From positions 1 to 46,760 of the forward strand of contig CANSQL010000017.1 in assembly GCA_947649125.1 (NCBI GenBank): a stretch of 46,760 nt of DNA, in the 5' to 3' direction. This document shows positions 1 through 7,596 of this stretch, one piece after another. A program made the translations under genes and the position numbers. The notes beneath the pieces were generated by a model. That model had not been told where the DNA came from, did no database searches, and saw only the letters and a program-made list of their open reading frames with translations. How positions within the stretch are numbered: position 1 is the stretch's first letter; every line of letters starts with the position of its first letter. This stretch comes from an uncultured Erysipelotrichaceae bacterium (GTDB taxonomy: Bacteria > Bacillota_I > Bacilli_A > Erysipelotrichales > Erysipelotrichaceae).

Positions 1-1
1 A

Positions 2-49
2 TCCCCACTAGATGGTGGTCAATTTTTTCAAGTCCCCACTAGATGGTGG
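2..49. repeat. 17-bp direct repeat, two copies, overlapping the ribF 3' end
   Basis: The 17-mer TCCCCACTAGATGGTGG occurs at 2-18 and again at 33-49, a period of 31 bp. Each copy has short CCAC/GTGG arms that could pair. On the minus strand the copies encode the last residues of RibF: the inner copy is read through and the outer copy supplies the TAG stop. The window edge cuts off any further copies. The spacing would suit subterminal transposase-binding repeats of an insertion sequence or a small tandem array; neither can be decided here. Confidence 0.75.
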
Positions 50-973
50 AGTCCCGTTAAAATATGCAAGTGTTGCTGCTTCATCTTGCTGCAGCTGCTG
101 CTTCAGCTGTTCCAAGCCTTGAAATTTAAAATCACCGCGCAAATAATGAAGGAAGGAAAATGCCACCGGCTGATCGTATATCATTTCATCGAAATCAAAG
201 ACATGCGCTTCGATTCGCTGAGTCAAGGTGCTTTGAACAGTCGGATTGCTGCCGACATTGATCATTGCTTGATAGCTGTTCCCGCAATAGTGCATCAGTC
301 CGACATAAACGCCTTCTTTGGGCATGACATAGGCAGTGTCAGGCTGTAGATTCACCGTCGGATAGCCCATTTTTCTGCCGTTTTTCAAGCCGTGAACCAC
401 GATACCCGTCATTGTATACGGACGTGATAATAATTCATTGGCTTTTTCGATATTCCCTTCCTTGATACATTGTTCAATTCGCGTTGAGCTGATTTTTTGT
501 GCTTCATTTTGTACCTGTTCAATGACCTGTACCGTAAAGCGATTTTGCGCCTGCAGTGATTGTGCATCGCCCTTGCCGTAATGTGCATAATGAAAATCAT
601 AGCCGCAGACAAGTGTCGCCAACGGCAGCGGATATAAAATTTGTTCATGAAATTCAGCGACCGACAACGCAGCCATTTCCTCGGTAAAATCTAAAATGAT
701 CCAATATTCGACGCCTAATTGTGCCGCCGATTGCTTGCGCTGCTCCATGCTTGTCAAATGAGCGATCTGCGTCAAACCCTTGATTACCGCCCACGGATCG
801 GGGTCAAAGGTAATTAAAGCTGCTGCACCGCCCTGTTCCTTCGCATGTTTGACAACTGCCTGAATCAGCTGTTGATGTCCGATATGAATCCCGTCAAAAT
901 AACCGATGCAGGCATGAATCGGATCATCGATCTCAGGGGTATCTTGATGTAATGATATATGTATTTCCTTCAT
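8..973 (-). CDS. ribF: Bifunctional riboflavin kinase / FAD synthetase
   Basis: RibF phosphorylates riboflavin to FMN and adenylylates FMN to FAD in the cytoplasm. The N-terminal nucleotidyltransferase domain shows IGYFDGIHIGHQQLI with the HxGH signature. The C-terminal flavokinase domain begins near PYTMTGIVVHGLKNGRKMGYPTVNL, with the conserved GxxxGYPTxN motif. I start at the internal ATG (MKEIHISL) because AGGAG lies just upstream; the open frame extends 10 codons further without a better ribosome binding site. That gives about 321 residues, normal for the family. The gene follows truB by 8 bp, the usual truB-ribF pair. The last roughly 15 residues (after LAYFN) are encoded by the short repeats at the window edge and look replaced. 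Confidence 0.95.
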   Translation of the reverse strand: MKEIHISLHQDTPEIDDPIHACIGYFDGIHIGHQQLIQAVVKHAKEQGGAAALITFDPDPWAVIKGLTQIAHLTSMEQRKQSAAQLGVEYWIILDFTEEMAALSVAEFHEQILYPLPLATLVCGYDFHYAHYGKGDAQSLQAQNRFTVQVIEQVQNEAQKISSTRIEQCIKEGNIEKANELLSRPYTMTGIVVHGLKNGRKMGYPTVNLQPDTAYVMPKEGVYVGLMHYCGNSYQAMINVGSNPTVQSTLTQRIEAHVFDFDEMIYDQPVAFSFLHYLRGDFKFQGLEQLKQQLQQDEAATLAYFNGTPPSSGDLKKLTTI

Positions 974-981
974 AGCCTCTC

Positions 982-1812
982 CTACCAAAGTCCTCTTACA
1001 CAACTGAAAACATCGTCTTCACTGCGACGATAAATTGCCATGACTTCATCCTTGTCACATACCGCAATTTCATCAGCCTCGCAGGAAAGCTTGATTTTCT
1101 TTCCTTGAATAATATCAGAAAGCGGCTCATATGCGACCTGCGGATAATGTGCCAAGGCCTTTGCGAGAGAAAACAGCGGCAGTTCACCGTTTTCAACTTG
1201 CTGCAAGGTTACGCAATCCGATAATTGAAAGCGCCCTACCCTTGTTCTTATGAGCGTATCCATACAGCCGATATTTCCGCTTTTTGCAGCGATATCGACA
1301 CATAAAGAGCGAATATACGTACCGCTGGAACAGGAAATGCGAAACTCATGCTTTGTTTCATCCAAGCATTCGATATCGTATATTTCAATATCACGCAAGG
1401 GTCGCTCAACGATTTTATGTTCTCGCGCATATTCATACAGCTTTCTGCCGTTGACCTTTACACTGGAAACCATCGGCGGAAGCTGCTTTTGTTTACCGAT
1501 AAACTGCTTTAACAGCTGCGGAAAATCACTTATTTCATTGATCGCTCTTGTTTCAATGATTTCACCGCTTGTATCATCGCTCCATGTACGCATACCGAGC
1601 TTCATCGTCGCAATATATTCCTTATCCGTATCCTCTAAAAAAGGCAGTGCCTTCGTAGCACGTCCGATCAGCACTAGCAGCACTCCGGTCGCATCCGGGT
1701 CCAAGGTTCCGCTGTGTCCGATTTTACTTATATGTAACAGCCTGCGTAAGCGCATCACTACATCGTGTGAGGTCATGCCGGCTTCTTTATAAACAGGTAA
1801 TATTCCATCCAT
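982..1812 (-). CDS. truB: tRNA pseudouridine(55) synthase
   Basis: TruB isomerises U55 to pseudouridine in the T-arm of tRNAs. The sequence begins MDGILPVYKEAGMTSHDVV and carries the catalytic-Asp motif in GHSGTLDPDATGVL, followed by GRATKALPFLEDTDKEY, all typical of TruB. The chosen ATG is preceded by GGTGAT at short distance; an in-frame ATG six codons upstream is possible. At about 276 residues it is slightly short for the family and has a reduced C-terminal PUA-like part. It is translated just ahead of ribF, an arrangement shared with many Firmicutes. Two extended -10 elements face each other in the gap to the divergent thiolase gene. Confidence 0.95.
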   Translation of the reverse strand: MDGILPVYKEAGMTSHDVVMRLRRLLHISKIGHSGTLDPDATGVLLVLIGRATKALPFLEDTDKEYIATMKLGMRTWSDDTSGEIIETRAINEISDFPQLLKQFIGKQKQLPPMVSSVKVNGRKLYEYAREHKIVERPLRDIEIYDIECLDETKHEFRISCSSGTYIRSLCVDIAAKSGNIGCMDTLIRTRVGRFQLSDCVTLQQVENGELPLFSLAKALAHYPQVAYEPLSDIIQGKKIKLSCEADEIAVCDKDEVMAIYRRSEDDVFSCVRGLW

Positions 1813-1875
1813 GTAATCACCATGAATCATTATAACATATTCCGATTGAAATAGCACTTGTCTGAGTCATTATGC

Positions 1876-1898
1876 TATAATATTATCACTTAGAGGTG
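1876..1898 (+). promoter_or_regulatory. Extended -10 promoter and RBS of the TtcA-GNAT gene
   Basis: TGCTATAAT (-10 at 1876-1881) is an extended -10 element with no good -35 at 17 bp. A GAGGTG Shine-Dalgarno at 1893-1898 sits five bases before the ATG, so the leader is very short. Confidence 0.55.
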
Positions 1899-1903
1899 AT
1901 ATT

Positions 1904-3100
1904 ATGAGAATACAGGAAATCTTACGCAATATTCGCAAGGCTGATGAGGACTATCATATGATTGAGGAAAATGATCGTATCGCTGTCGGTGTATCGGGCG
2001 GTAAGGATTCCATGGTTTTATTGGCTGCCCTGCATATGTATGCCAAATTCCCTGCCAAGCGCTTTGAGGTCGTCGGTATTCATATCGATCTCGGCTTTCC
2101 CGATATGGATTTTCGCTCAGTTCAAGCCTTTTGTGATGAAAACGACATTGAATTTCACAGTGAGCCCTCTAAGGTCTATGAGATATTAAAAAAGAACCGC
2201 GATGCTGAGGGAAAAATCAAATGCAGTCTGTGCTCTAAATTTAAGAAAGCAACGGTCATTGAGGCAGCTAAGAAATACGGCTGTAATAAAACGGCATTCG
2301 GACATCATGGAGACGATGCGGTTGAAACTCTGCTGCTGAACGCTATTTACGGCGGCAGAATTGCGACGTTCAAGCCGAAGATGTATTTAACGAATACACA
2401 GATGATGTTTATTCGCCCTTTGCTTTATTGCCATGAGGATGAAATCAACAATGCCCTGATCAACAATGCGATTCCTTTTGTGGTAAGTACCTGTCCCAAT
2501 GACGGCTATACGAAACGGCAGGATATGAAGGAAATGCTGCTGAAGCTGTATCAGGAATACCCGAGCGCCAAGGATAATCTGCTTTCCATGCTCAGTAATC
2601 ATAAGCAGGTGGAATTATGGAAAAAGGAAAGCAATCCGATCACCTATAAATTTCAGCCGTTGTCCAAACAACATGCATTAGAAATTGCGGAACAGTGGCA
2701 TTATGATAAGCCTTATGATTTTTATGACGCTGAAGCTGACCCTGAGGATTATGCAGAGTTAGTCAATGAAGACTTAAGAGAGAGCACCTATATGGAAGCA
2801 ATCTGTGAAAAAGAATTCGTCGGTTTTTTCACTTACGTTCAACAAGAGAACGGAATCGAAATCGGCATCGGACTTCGCCCCGATCTGTGCGGCAAGCATA
2901 TGGGTTATGAATTTTTAACACAGGCAGAGGCTTATTTGTATCAGCAGTTTCATCCGCGCTGCTTTCTGCTCAGTGTTGCCGCCTTTAATAAACGCGCAAT
3001 CAAGCTGTATTCCCAATGCGGTTATGAAATCACAGGCACACAAATGCGTAATACAAATAATGATATGTATGAATTTTATAATATGGTAAAATATGTATAG
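1904..3100 (+). CDS. TtcA-like tRNA 2-thiocytidine synthetase fused to a GNAT acetyltransferase
   Basis: Residues 1 to about 240 are a PP-loop ATPase of the TtcA family: SGGKDSM at 31-37, CSLC with Cys107 and Cys110, GHHGDDAVETLLLN near 133-146, and Cys197 in VVSTCPND. TtcA uses three such cysteines to hold a [4Fe-4S] cluster and thiolates C32 of tRNA. From about residue 250 to the end the protein is a GNAT-type N-acetyltransferase: KFQPLSKQHALEIAEQWHY, then GIGLRPDLCGKHMGYEF (acetyl-CoA site) and AAFNKRAIKLYSQCGYE. The frame is open throughout, with no internal stop or obvious restart. The acetyltransferase substrate is unknown; a tRNA or ribosomal target is a guess. The gene is transcribed alone, divergent from truB. 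Confidence 0.85.
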   Translation: MRIQEILRNIRKADEDYHMIEENDRIAVGVSGGKDSMVLLAALHMYAKFPAKRFEVVGIHIDLGFPDMDFRSVQAFCDENDIEFHSEPSKVYEILKKNRDAEGKIKCSLCSKFKKATVIEAAKKYGCNKTAFGHHGDDAVETLLLNAIYGGRIATFKPKMYLTNTQMMFIRPLLYCHEDEINNALINNAIPFVVSTCPNDGYTKRQDMKEMLLKLYQEYPSAKDNLLSMLSNHKQVELWKKESNPITYKFQPLSKQHALEIAEQWHYDKPYDFYDAEADPEDYAELVNEDLRESTYMEAICEKEFVGFFTYVQQENGIEIGIGLRPDLCGKHMGYEFLTQAEAYLYQQFHPRCFLLSVAAFNKRAIKLYSQCGYEITGTQMRNTNNDMYEFYNMVKYV

Positions 3101-3212
3101 GTACAGACTGAATATCGCTTAAAATCAGTTATTTTTAACGCTGATTATAAATAAAAACAAATGGAACAACAAAATAAAAAAAGTCAAGAGTATACATTAT
3201 CAAAATTCATGA

Positions 3213-3218
3213 TATACT
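3213..3218 (+). promoter_or_regulatory. -10 element of the 6S RNA gene
   Basis: TATACT lies 6 bp before G3225, where the RNA closing stem begins. No convincing -35 hexamer is visible 17 bp upstream. Confidence 0.5.
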
Positions 3219-3224
3219 AGAATT

Positions 3225-3384
3225 GTCCTGAGCGGTATAAATTTTTCCTACACTTAGAGATAAGGGAGACCGGACGTTATATCCTTGTGTTGAAGACCTG
3301 TTACGAGCAGGGATCCTAATGGGATGATACAGGTCACCCACCTGTACCTACAGGGAAAGATCTCTTCCGCTTCGGACTTTTTTT
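3225..3384 (+). ncRNA. ssrS: 6S RNA
   Basis: This 160-nt stretch has the plan of Firmicutes 6S RNA. The 5' end GTCCTGAGCGG pairs with the 3' end CCGCTTCGGAC (GTCC/GGAC and GCGG/CCGC with a small internal loop), and a T7 run follows directly as terminator. Between them are GGGAGACCG and CACCCACCTG, blocks I recall from Bacillus 6S RNAs, and the middle is self-complementary enough for the long hairpin with a central bubble. 6S RNA binds the housekeeping RNA polymerase by mimicking an open promoter. The location between two protein genes, with its own -10, fits a monocistronic RNA. A covariance-model hit would settle it. Confidence 0.85.
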
Positions 3385-3391
3385 GTAAAAC

Positions 3392-3423
3392 AAAAGGATG
3401 ACGATGGATTGTCGCATCCTTTT
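3392..3423. terminator. Bidirectional terminator between 6S RNA and the ABC operon
   Basis: AAAAGGATG (3392-3400) pairs with CATCCTTTT (3415-3423). T-rich tracts flank it on both strands, so it can end the minus-strand ABC transporter mRNA and back up the 6S terminator. Confidence 0.75.
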
Positions 3424-3454
3424 TCTTTATGAAATTATTTTTATTGAATTAAGG

Positions 3455-5275
3455 TCAAGACCGCATCATTTTCTCAATATTGATTCTCAACATAATCCAT
3501 AGTGTCAACAACACTGGCAGTAAATAGGTACCGACTACCATAAGCAGATATGCCATAGTCATAAAGCCGCTGTAAACAAACAGCTCACTGCCGAACATAA
3601 GCGTTATCAGCCTTGTCACAAGCAGTAAAATAAGCACAAGTCCCCCTGTTTTTAACATATCATTTATAAACACCCGAAGAATTACATGTGATACCTCTTT
3701 CTTAGATAAACCGTTTGCCCGCAACACGCATATTTCATACTTATGATTTTTAACCGCAAAATATTGACTTACTGACAGAAATAATACCGTCAAAATAAAT
3801 AATACACTGATAAAGGTTTCTAAATACTGATTGTATTTTTCCATACTTTCCATCTGTGTTAAATAATCGCTTTGTGCCAGATAAGCATGATGATTCGGCA
3901 ATATCTCATTAATATCATTAGTTATATCATAAAGAAACTCAAAGCTGTCCAAGTGGAGAATCGCATGATCCGTACTAACAGAAGGATATATTGATTGCGG
4001 AATATAGATTACATAGAGTGTCGACATGCCTTGTACTAACTGCTTATCCTGTTCAAGAATTCCGCCGATTTCAACTTTGATATCAACATCGCCCTCTTTT
4101 ATTTGAAGCTCAGTTCCCTTTTGAAGCCCGTAACGTTCCGCCAAATAGTAAGAGAGATAAGCGCCTTTTACACCTTCCTTATCTAAGTAACTGTTTTGAA
4201 AAGAATAATACGGTACTACCGTAACCGATTGAGTCAGGTCTATTCTTTTATGATCGATTTGAACGGAATCAAATTTTAACGGTGTAAAGGACTCTGCCGC
4301 ACTCACTCCTTCGATTTTTTTCAATGAATCAAGTGAAGAACCGGAAATATCATAATCACCGGTAATATAAACCTCATTCATTCCGTATTCATTCAATGAA
4401 TCATGGAAATGCTGAATCATTCCATCCTTGATTCCGATAAAAAACAAGCATATAAAGATAATGATCGAAGGCATAAAGATAAACATACGCTTTTCCCATT
4501 TCCGTTTACCGAGTGAAAATTTGCTGTACCAACGATAAAAGATACGCATACTGCTTCTTAGATTAATGGGATTGCTTAGCTTATTGTTCGTTTCTGAAAC
4601 CTGTGCAGCATCAAGCGTTGAATTTATGTTTTCCTTGATGATTTTTTGATTTGCCATTGTATAAACGACATCACACTTTGACAATATCTCTTTATTATGA
4701 GTAGCTAAAATAACCATTCTGCCCGATTGTGCAATTTCCTTCAGCATATCGATGATATGCTCACTATTCTGATGATCAAGCGCACTTGTAACCTCATCGG
4801 CTATAATCAAATCGGGATTTTTCATTAATGCACACGCTAACGATAAACGTTGATATTCTCCGCCCGACAATACGGATACTTTCGTATGAATATCCATCGT
4901 TAAGCCCATTGATTTCAATGTTGCTTCCGCTTGTTCTTGATGAAATTCATGGGCGCTGATGGTACAATACAGCTTCATATTATCGATCAGCGATAAATCA
5001 TCATGCAAATTATGTTCCTGAAAAACATAAGCGATTTTTGTTTTGCGCATATCGGCCTTCATTTGTTCATTTTTCGTATTTAAGACTTTTTCATCAAAAG
5101 TATACGTATAATCATGAAAGCCAGAAATTAGCCCGATTATATTCAACAGAGTCGTTTTCCCTACTCCGCTCGGACCGCAAACAGCTGTCAGCTTGCCTCT
5201 TTCGATTGTAATTTCTGCATCATGAAATAAGCATCGCTTTCCATATGCAGCATTTAAATGATTGATATGAATCAT
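3455..5275 (-). CDS. ABC transporter, fused ATPase-permease (MacB/FtsX type), second gene
   Basis: The first roughly 215 residues form an ABC ATPase: Walker A GPSGVGKTTLL, signature LSGGEYQRLSLACAL and Walker B LIIADEVTSALD. Next comes one membrane helix (FMPSIIIFICLFFIGI), an extracellular domain of roughly 200 residues, and three C-terminal helices, the four-helix plan of MacB/FtsX permeases. Such type VII transporters do mechanotransmission or extrude peptides rather than import nutrients. At 606 residues it is the shorter partner; with the gene 21 bp upstream it probably makes a heterodimer. AGGGTGA precedes the ATG. No precursor peptide, processing protease or two-component system lies alongside, so substrate cannot be assigned. 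The Walker B region reads ADEVTSALD rather than the usual DEPT. Confidence 0.9.
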   Translation of the reverse strand: MIHINHLNAAYGKRCLFHDAEITIERGKLTAVCGPSGVGKTTLLNIIGLISGFHDYTYTFDEKVLNTKNEQMKADMRKTKIAYVFQEHNLHDDLSLIDNMKLYCTISAHEFHQEQAEATLKSMGLTMDIHTKVSVLSGGEYQRLSLACALMKNPDLIIADEVTSALDHQNSEHIIDMLKEIAQSGRMVILATHNKEILSKCDVVYTMANQKIIKENINSTLDAAQVSETNNKLSNPINLRSSMRIFYRWYSKFSLGKRKWEKRMFIFMPSIIIFICLFFIGIKDGMIQHFHDSLNEYGMNEVYITGDYDISGSSLDSLKKIEGVSAAESFTPLKFDSVQIDHKRIDLTQSVTVVPYYSFQNSYLDKEGVKGAYLSYYLAERYGLQKGTELQIKEGDVDIKVEIGGILEQDKQLVQGMSTLYVIYIPQSIYPSVSTDHAILHLDSFEFLYDITNDINEILPNHHAYLAQSDYLTQMESMEKYNQYLETFISVLFILTVLFLSVSQYFAVKNHKYEICVLRANGLSKKEVSHVILRVFINDMLKTGGLVLILLLVTRLITLMFGSELFVYSGFMTMAYLLMVVGTYLLPVLLTLWIMLRINIEKMMRS

Positions 5276-5296
5276 AAAATCACCCTTTCATCAGGT

Positions 5297-7396
5297 CTAA
5301 TTAGAATGAAGCTCCTTTCTTACATCAAGACGTTTGAAATAACAATAGCTGATAATGTGATACAATACAAGCAGTAACACGATAGCTGCGATATCAAACA
5401 CCATCACCTTGCATAAGATTGAATCATCAGAATAGCCGTTTGCCCATACATAGGTCATTATAAATCCGATCACACCGGAAGGTACGATCACCATCACTTG
5501 ATTAATAAACGGGATTTTATGGGTTTTTGTAATTCCGTTGGCCTGTAAATAGGCAATTTCTTTCTTTCGTGCATGGAGTGTATAAAGATACAGAATCATC
5601 ATTAAAACAGCTGTTACGATAAATAATATCGCAGGCATCATTAATGACGTCATCGCTACTTCATTTAAAGAACCGTATAGCGATTCTTTTTCGGTATCCT
5701 TATTTTTCACATATACATTATCAAGTGTCTTATAGATTTGTTCAGTTACCTCTTCTGTATATTTGGGATCGTCTACTTGAATGATGTACATAGAGGAAGT
5801 ATCGTTTACATAGAAATCATGCCCCTCTAAAAAGTGCTCAGTATAAACGTTGTGAAATTGCTTCATCAATTCTTTATCTTTAACAATTTCATCATGATAT
5901 TTTTTAACCATTCGATAATCGATATAAATTTTTTCATCACCATAAATGTCATAATATCCATTTAACATAATATCTTTCTCAAAGATACCTTGAACAGTTA
6001 ATTTTGTTTTACGATACAATGCAGATAAAGGTCTTGTTTCTACGGTAACACTTCCATCCCATGTACCACCCGTACTGGTAGCGTAGCCCATATGAATCGG
6101 CATATAGACTTCGATTTCGGTTTGATTTAGTTTCTTAATACCTAACTCATCTGCTAAATCCTTTGAAATAAAGACTCCGCTTTCTACAGATTCATCTACT
6201 TTAATACTTTGTCTTTTCTTTACATCTTTATCACATGATGCAAATAACAGTTTGTTTGAAAATATATCATAAACATTAATCTTATTATTTTGATAAGCAA
6301 TTTCATTAAAAATAGGATCTATTTTGCTGCCTTGTTCAAGTCGCATCTTAATTGAGCCATCATCCTCTAATACAACGTAAGAAGTATCCATTAAAACCAT
6401 ATATGGATAAATATCTTTTACATGAGGTATTTTAGAGATTGCATCAATCTGTTCTTTTGTGAAAGGATGAAGATAAACTTGAAACTCATATTTATCATCA
6501 TTATCAATCAAGTCTTCGATATGATTTACAATCAATTCATCAGAAATGATTTCCCCCAGTCTTTCATCCATAAACTGTTTTGTCCCAAAGATATTCACCA
6601 TTCCTTTACTTACTTCATAAAAGGAAAAGCACATCGCTGTCAGTATAATGGCATAGATAATAAAATGGGTAACAAAATGCAGTCTTGCGTAAGCGAGATA
6701 CTTAAATCTCTTTCTGTTTTCTTTTTTTGTTTCTGATGCTTCTTGACTAGCTTCTGTTTTTCTTGTTTCAACGATTTTTTTATCTTTGATTTCATAAATA
6801 TGATCGGCATGATAACGATTCGGATGATGTGTCGCTATCGCTATCATAATATCCTGTTGTTTGATTCGATGTAAGATATTCACGATAATCTCACTGCTTG
6901 CTTCATCTAAATTCGCTGTAGGCTCATCCAACAACAATAGCTTCGGTTGTTTTACTAACGCTAACGCAATCGCTAAGCGCTGTCTTTCTCCGCCGGATAG
7001 GCTTTTTGCCTTTTGTTTTACAGACAATGATTCCAAAGATACCTCTTTTAACAGCTCCTGCATTCGTTCCTTTTGAAACGGCAAGCCTGCGATTTGAAAC
7101 ATCGCCTTAAAATTATCCTCTATATCAATATCAGCGATTATACTGTAATCTTGAAATACATAGGCAATTTCATATTGTTTCAATCTTTCACGCTCATTGG
7201 AATCAATTTCTTTATCATCCCAAAAATATTGAAAATGATTCTGATTGTCCAATAAACCGAGAATATTTAAAAGACTCGATTTTCCGCATCCGCTGATTCC
7301 CGTAAACAAGGTTATTTGATGCTTCTGCAGCGTAATTTCACCTTGTTCAATGATTGTTTCTCTGAATTTAATTTGAATATTTTTTAGTTGTATCAT
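5297..7396 (-). CDS. ABC transporter, fused ATPase-permease (MacB/FtsX type), first gene
   Basis: The N-terminal ATPase has Walker A GISGCGKSSLLN, signature LSGGERQRLAIALAL and Walker B KLLLLDEPTANLD. One helix follows (near residues 240-260), then an extracellular domain of about 300 residues, then three C-terminal helices beginning LMMPAILFIVTAVLMMILYLY. At 699 residues it is about 90 longer than its partner, mostly in the extracellular domain. It is the promoter-proximal gene of a two-gene operon. The leader contains an inverted repeat and a cre-like box, so the operon is probably controlled by carbon source and by a dedicated repressor. Family resemblance is to Gram-positive fused transporters annotated as bacteriocin or antimicrobial-peptide systems, but nothing here proves that role. 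Confidence 0.9.
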   Translation of the reverse strand: MIQLKNIQIKFRETIIEQGEITLQKHQITLFTGISGCGKSSLLNILGLLDNQNHFQYFWDDKEIDSNERERLKQYEIAYVFQDYSIIADIDIEDNFKAMFQIAGLPFQKERMQELLKEVSLESLSVKQKAKSLSGGERQRLAIALALVKQPKLLLLDEPTANLDEASSEIIVNILHRIKQQDIMIAIATHHPNRYHADHIYEIKDKKIVETRKTEASQEASETKKENRKRFKYLAYARLHFVTHFIIYAIILTAMCFSFYEVSKGMVNIFGTKQFMDERLGEIISDELIVNHIEDLIDNDDKYEFQVYLHPFTKEQIDAISKIPHVKDIYPYMVLMDTSYVVLEDDGSIKMRLEQGSKIDPIFNEIAYQNNKINVYDIFSNKLLFASCDKDVKKRQSIKVDESVESGVFISKDLADELGIKKLNQTEIEVYMPIHMGYATSTGGTWDGSVTVETRPLSALYRKTKLTVQGIFEKDIMLNGYYDIYGDEKIYIDYRMVKKYHDEIVKDKELMKQFHNVYTEHFLEGHDFYVNDTSSMYIIQVDDPKYTEEVTEQIYKTLDNVYVKNKDTEKESLYGSLNEVAMTSLMMPAILFIVTAVLMMILYLYTLHARKKEIAYLQANGITKTHKIPFINQVMVIVPSGVIGFIMTYVWANGYSDDSILCKVMVFDIAAIVLLLVLYHIISYCYFKRLDVRKELHSN

Positions 7397-7419
7397 AGCC
7401 TTATACTCTCCCTATAGAC

Positions 7420-7442
7420 AAGGTTAGCTATACCCTAACCTT
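7420..7442. promoter_or_regulatory. Perfect inverted repeat in the ABC operon leader (candidate operator)
   Basis: AAGGTTAG and CTAACCTT form 8-bp perfect arms around a 7-bp centre, 24 bp upstream of the first ABC gene and downstream of the promoter. It has no T-run, so a protein-binding operator is likelier than a terminator. The regulator is not encoded nearby. Confidence 0.55.
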
Positions 7443-7443
7443 A

Positions 7444-7459
7444 AGTAAAGCGCTTTCAT
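7444..7459 (-). promoter_or_regulatory. Candidate cre box (CcpA site) at the ABC promoter
   Basis: On the minus strand the sequence reads ATGAAAGCGCTTTACT, with a perfect AAAGCGCTTT core matching the CcpA catabolite-responsive element. It covers or directly follows the predicted transcription start, a position typical of repression. Confidence 0.7.
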
Positions 7460-7466
7460 TATAAAT

Positions 7467-7496
7467 ATAATAACATTTTATTGTGATTGATGTCAA
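7467..7496 (-). promoter_or_regulatory. Promoter of the ABC operon
   Basis: On the minus strand there is a consensus -35 TTGACA (7491-7496), an 18-bp spacer and a -10 TATTAT (7467-7472). Confidence 0.65.
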
Positions 7497-7524
7497 ATTT
7501 ATTCAAATCATTAATAAACAACCT

Positions 7525-7558
7525 AAAAAATCACAGAACCCGAAAGCTCTGTGATTTT
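7525..7558 (-). terminator. Terminator of the hisS-aspS operon
   Basis: AATCACAGA pairs perfectly with TCTGTGATT around a short loop. On the minus strand a run of six T follows, 40 bp past the aspS stop. Confidence 0.85.
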
Positions 7559-7596
7559 CAGCTCTATATTTAATTTATCGTAATTATCTGTAAGCT

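Noticed and set aside
2-49. CRISPR array at the left edge
   Set aside because: The repeated unit is only 17 bp with a 14-bp spacer, and two copies are visible. No cas gene lies nearby.
1250-1792. 180-codon plus-strand open frame opposite truB
   Set aside because: It is antisense to a well-supported gene, has no ribosome binding site and no recognisable protein features.
3225-3384. SRP 4.5S RNA or a riboswitch instead of 6S RNA
   Set aside because: The SRP core (GGUCAGG...AGCAGCC) is missing, and the closing stem and terminator arrangement fit 6S RNA.
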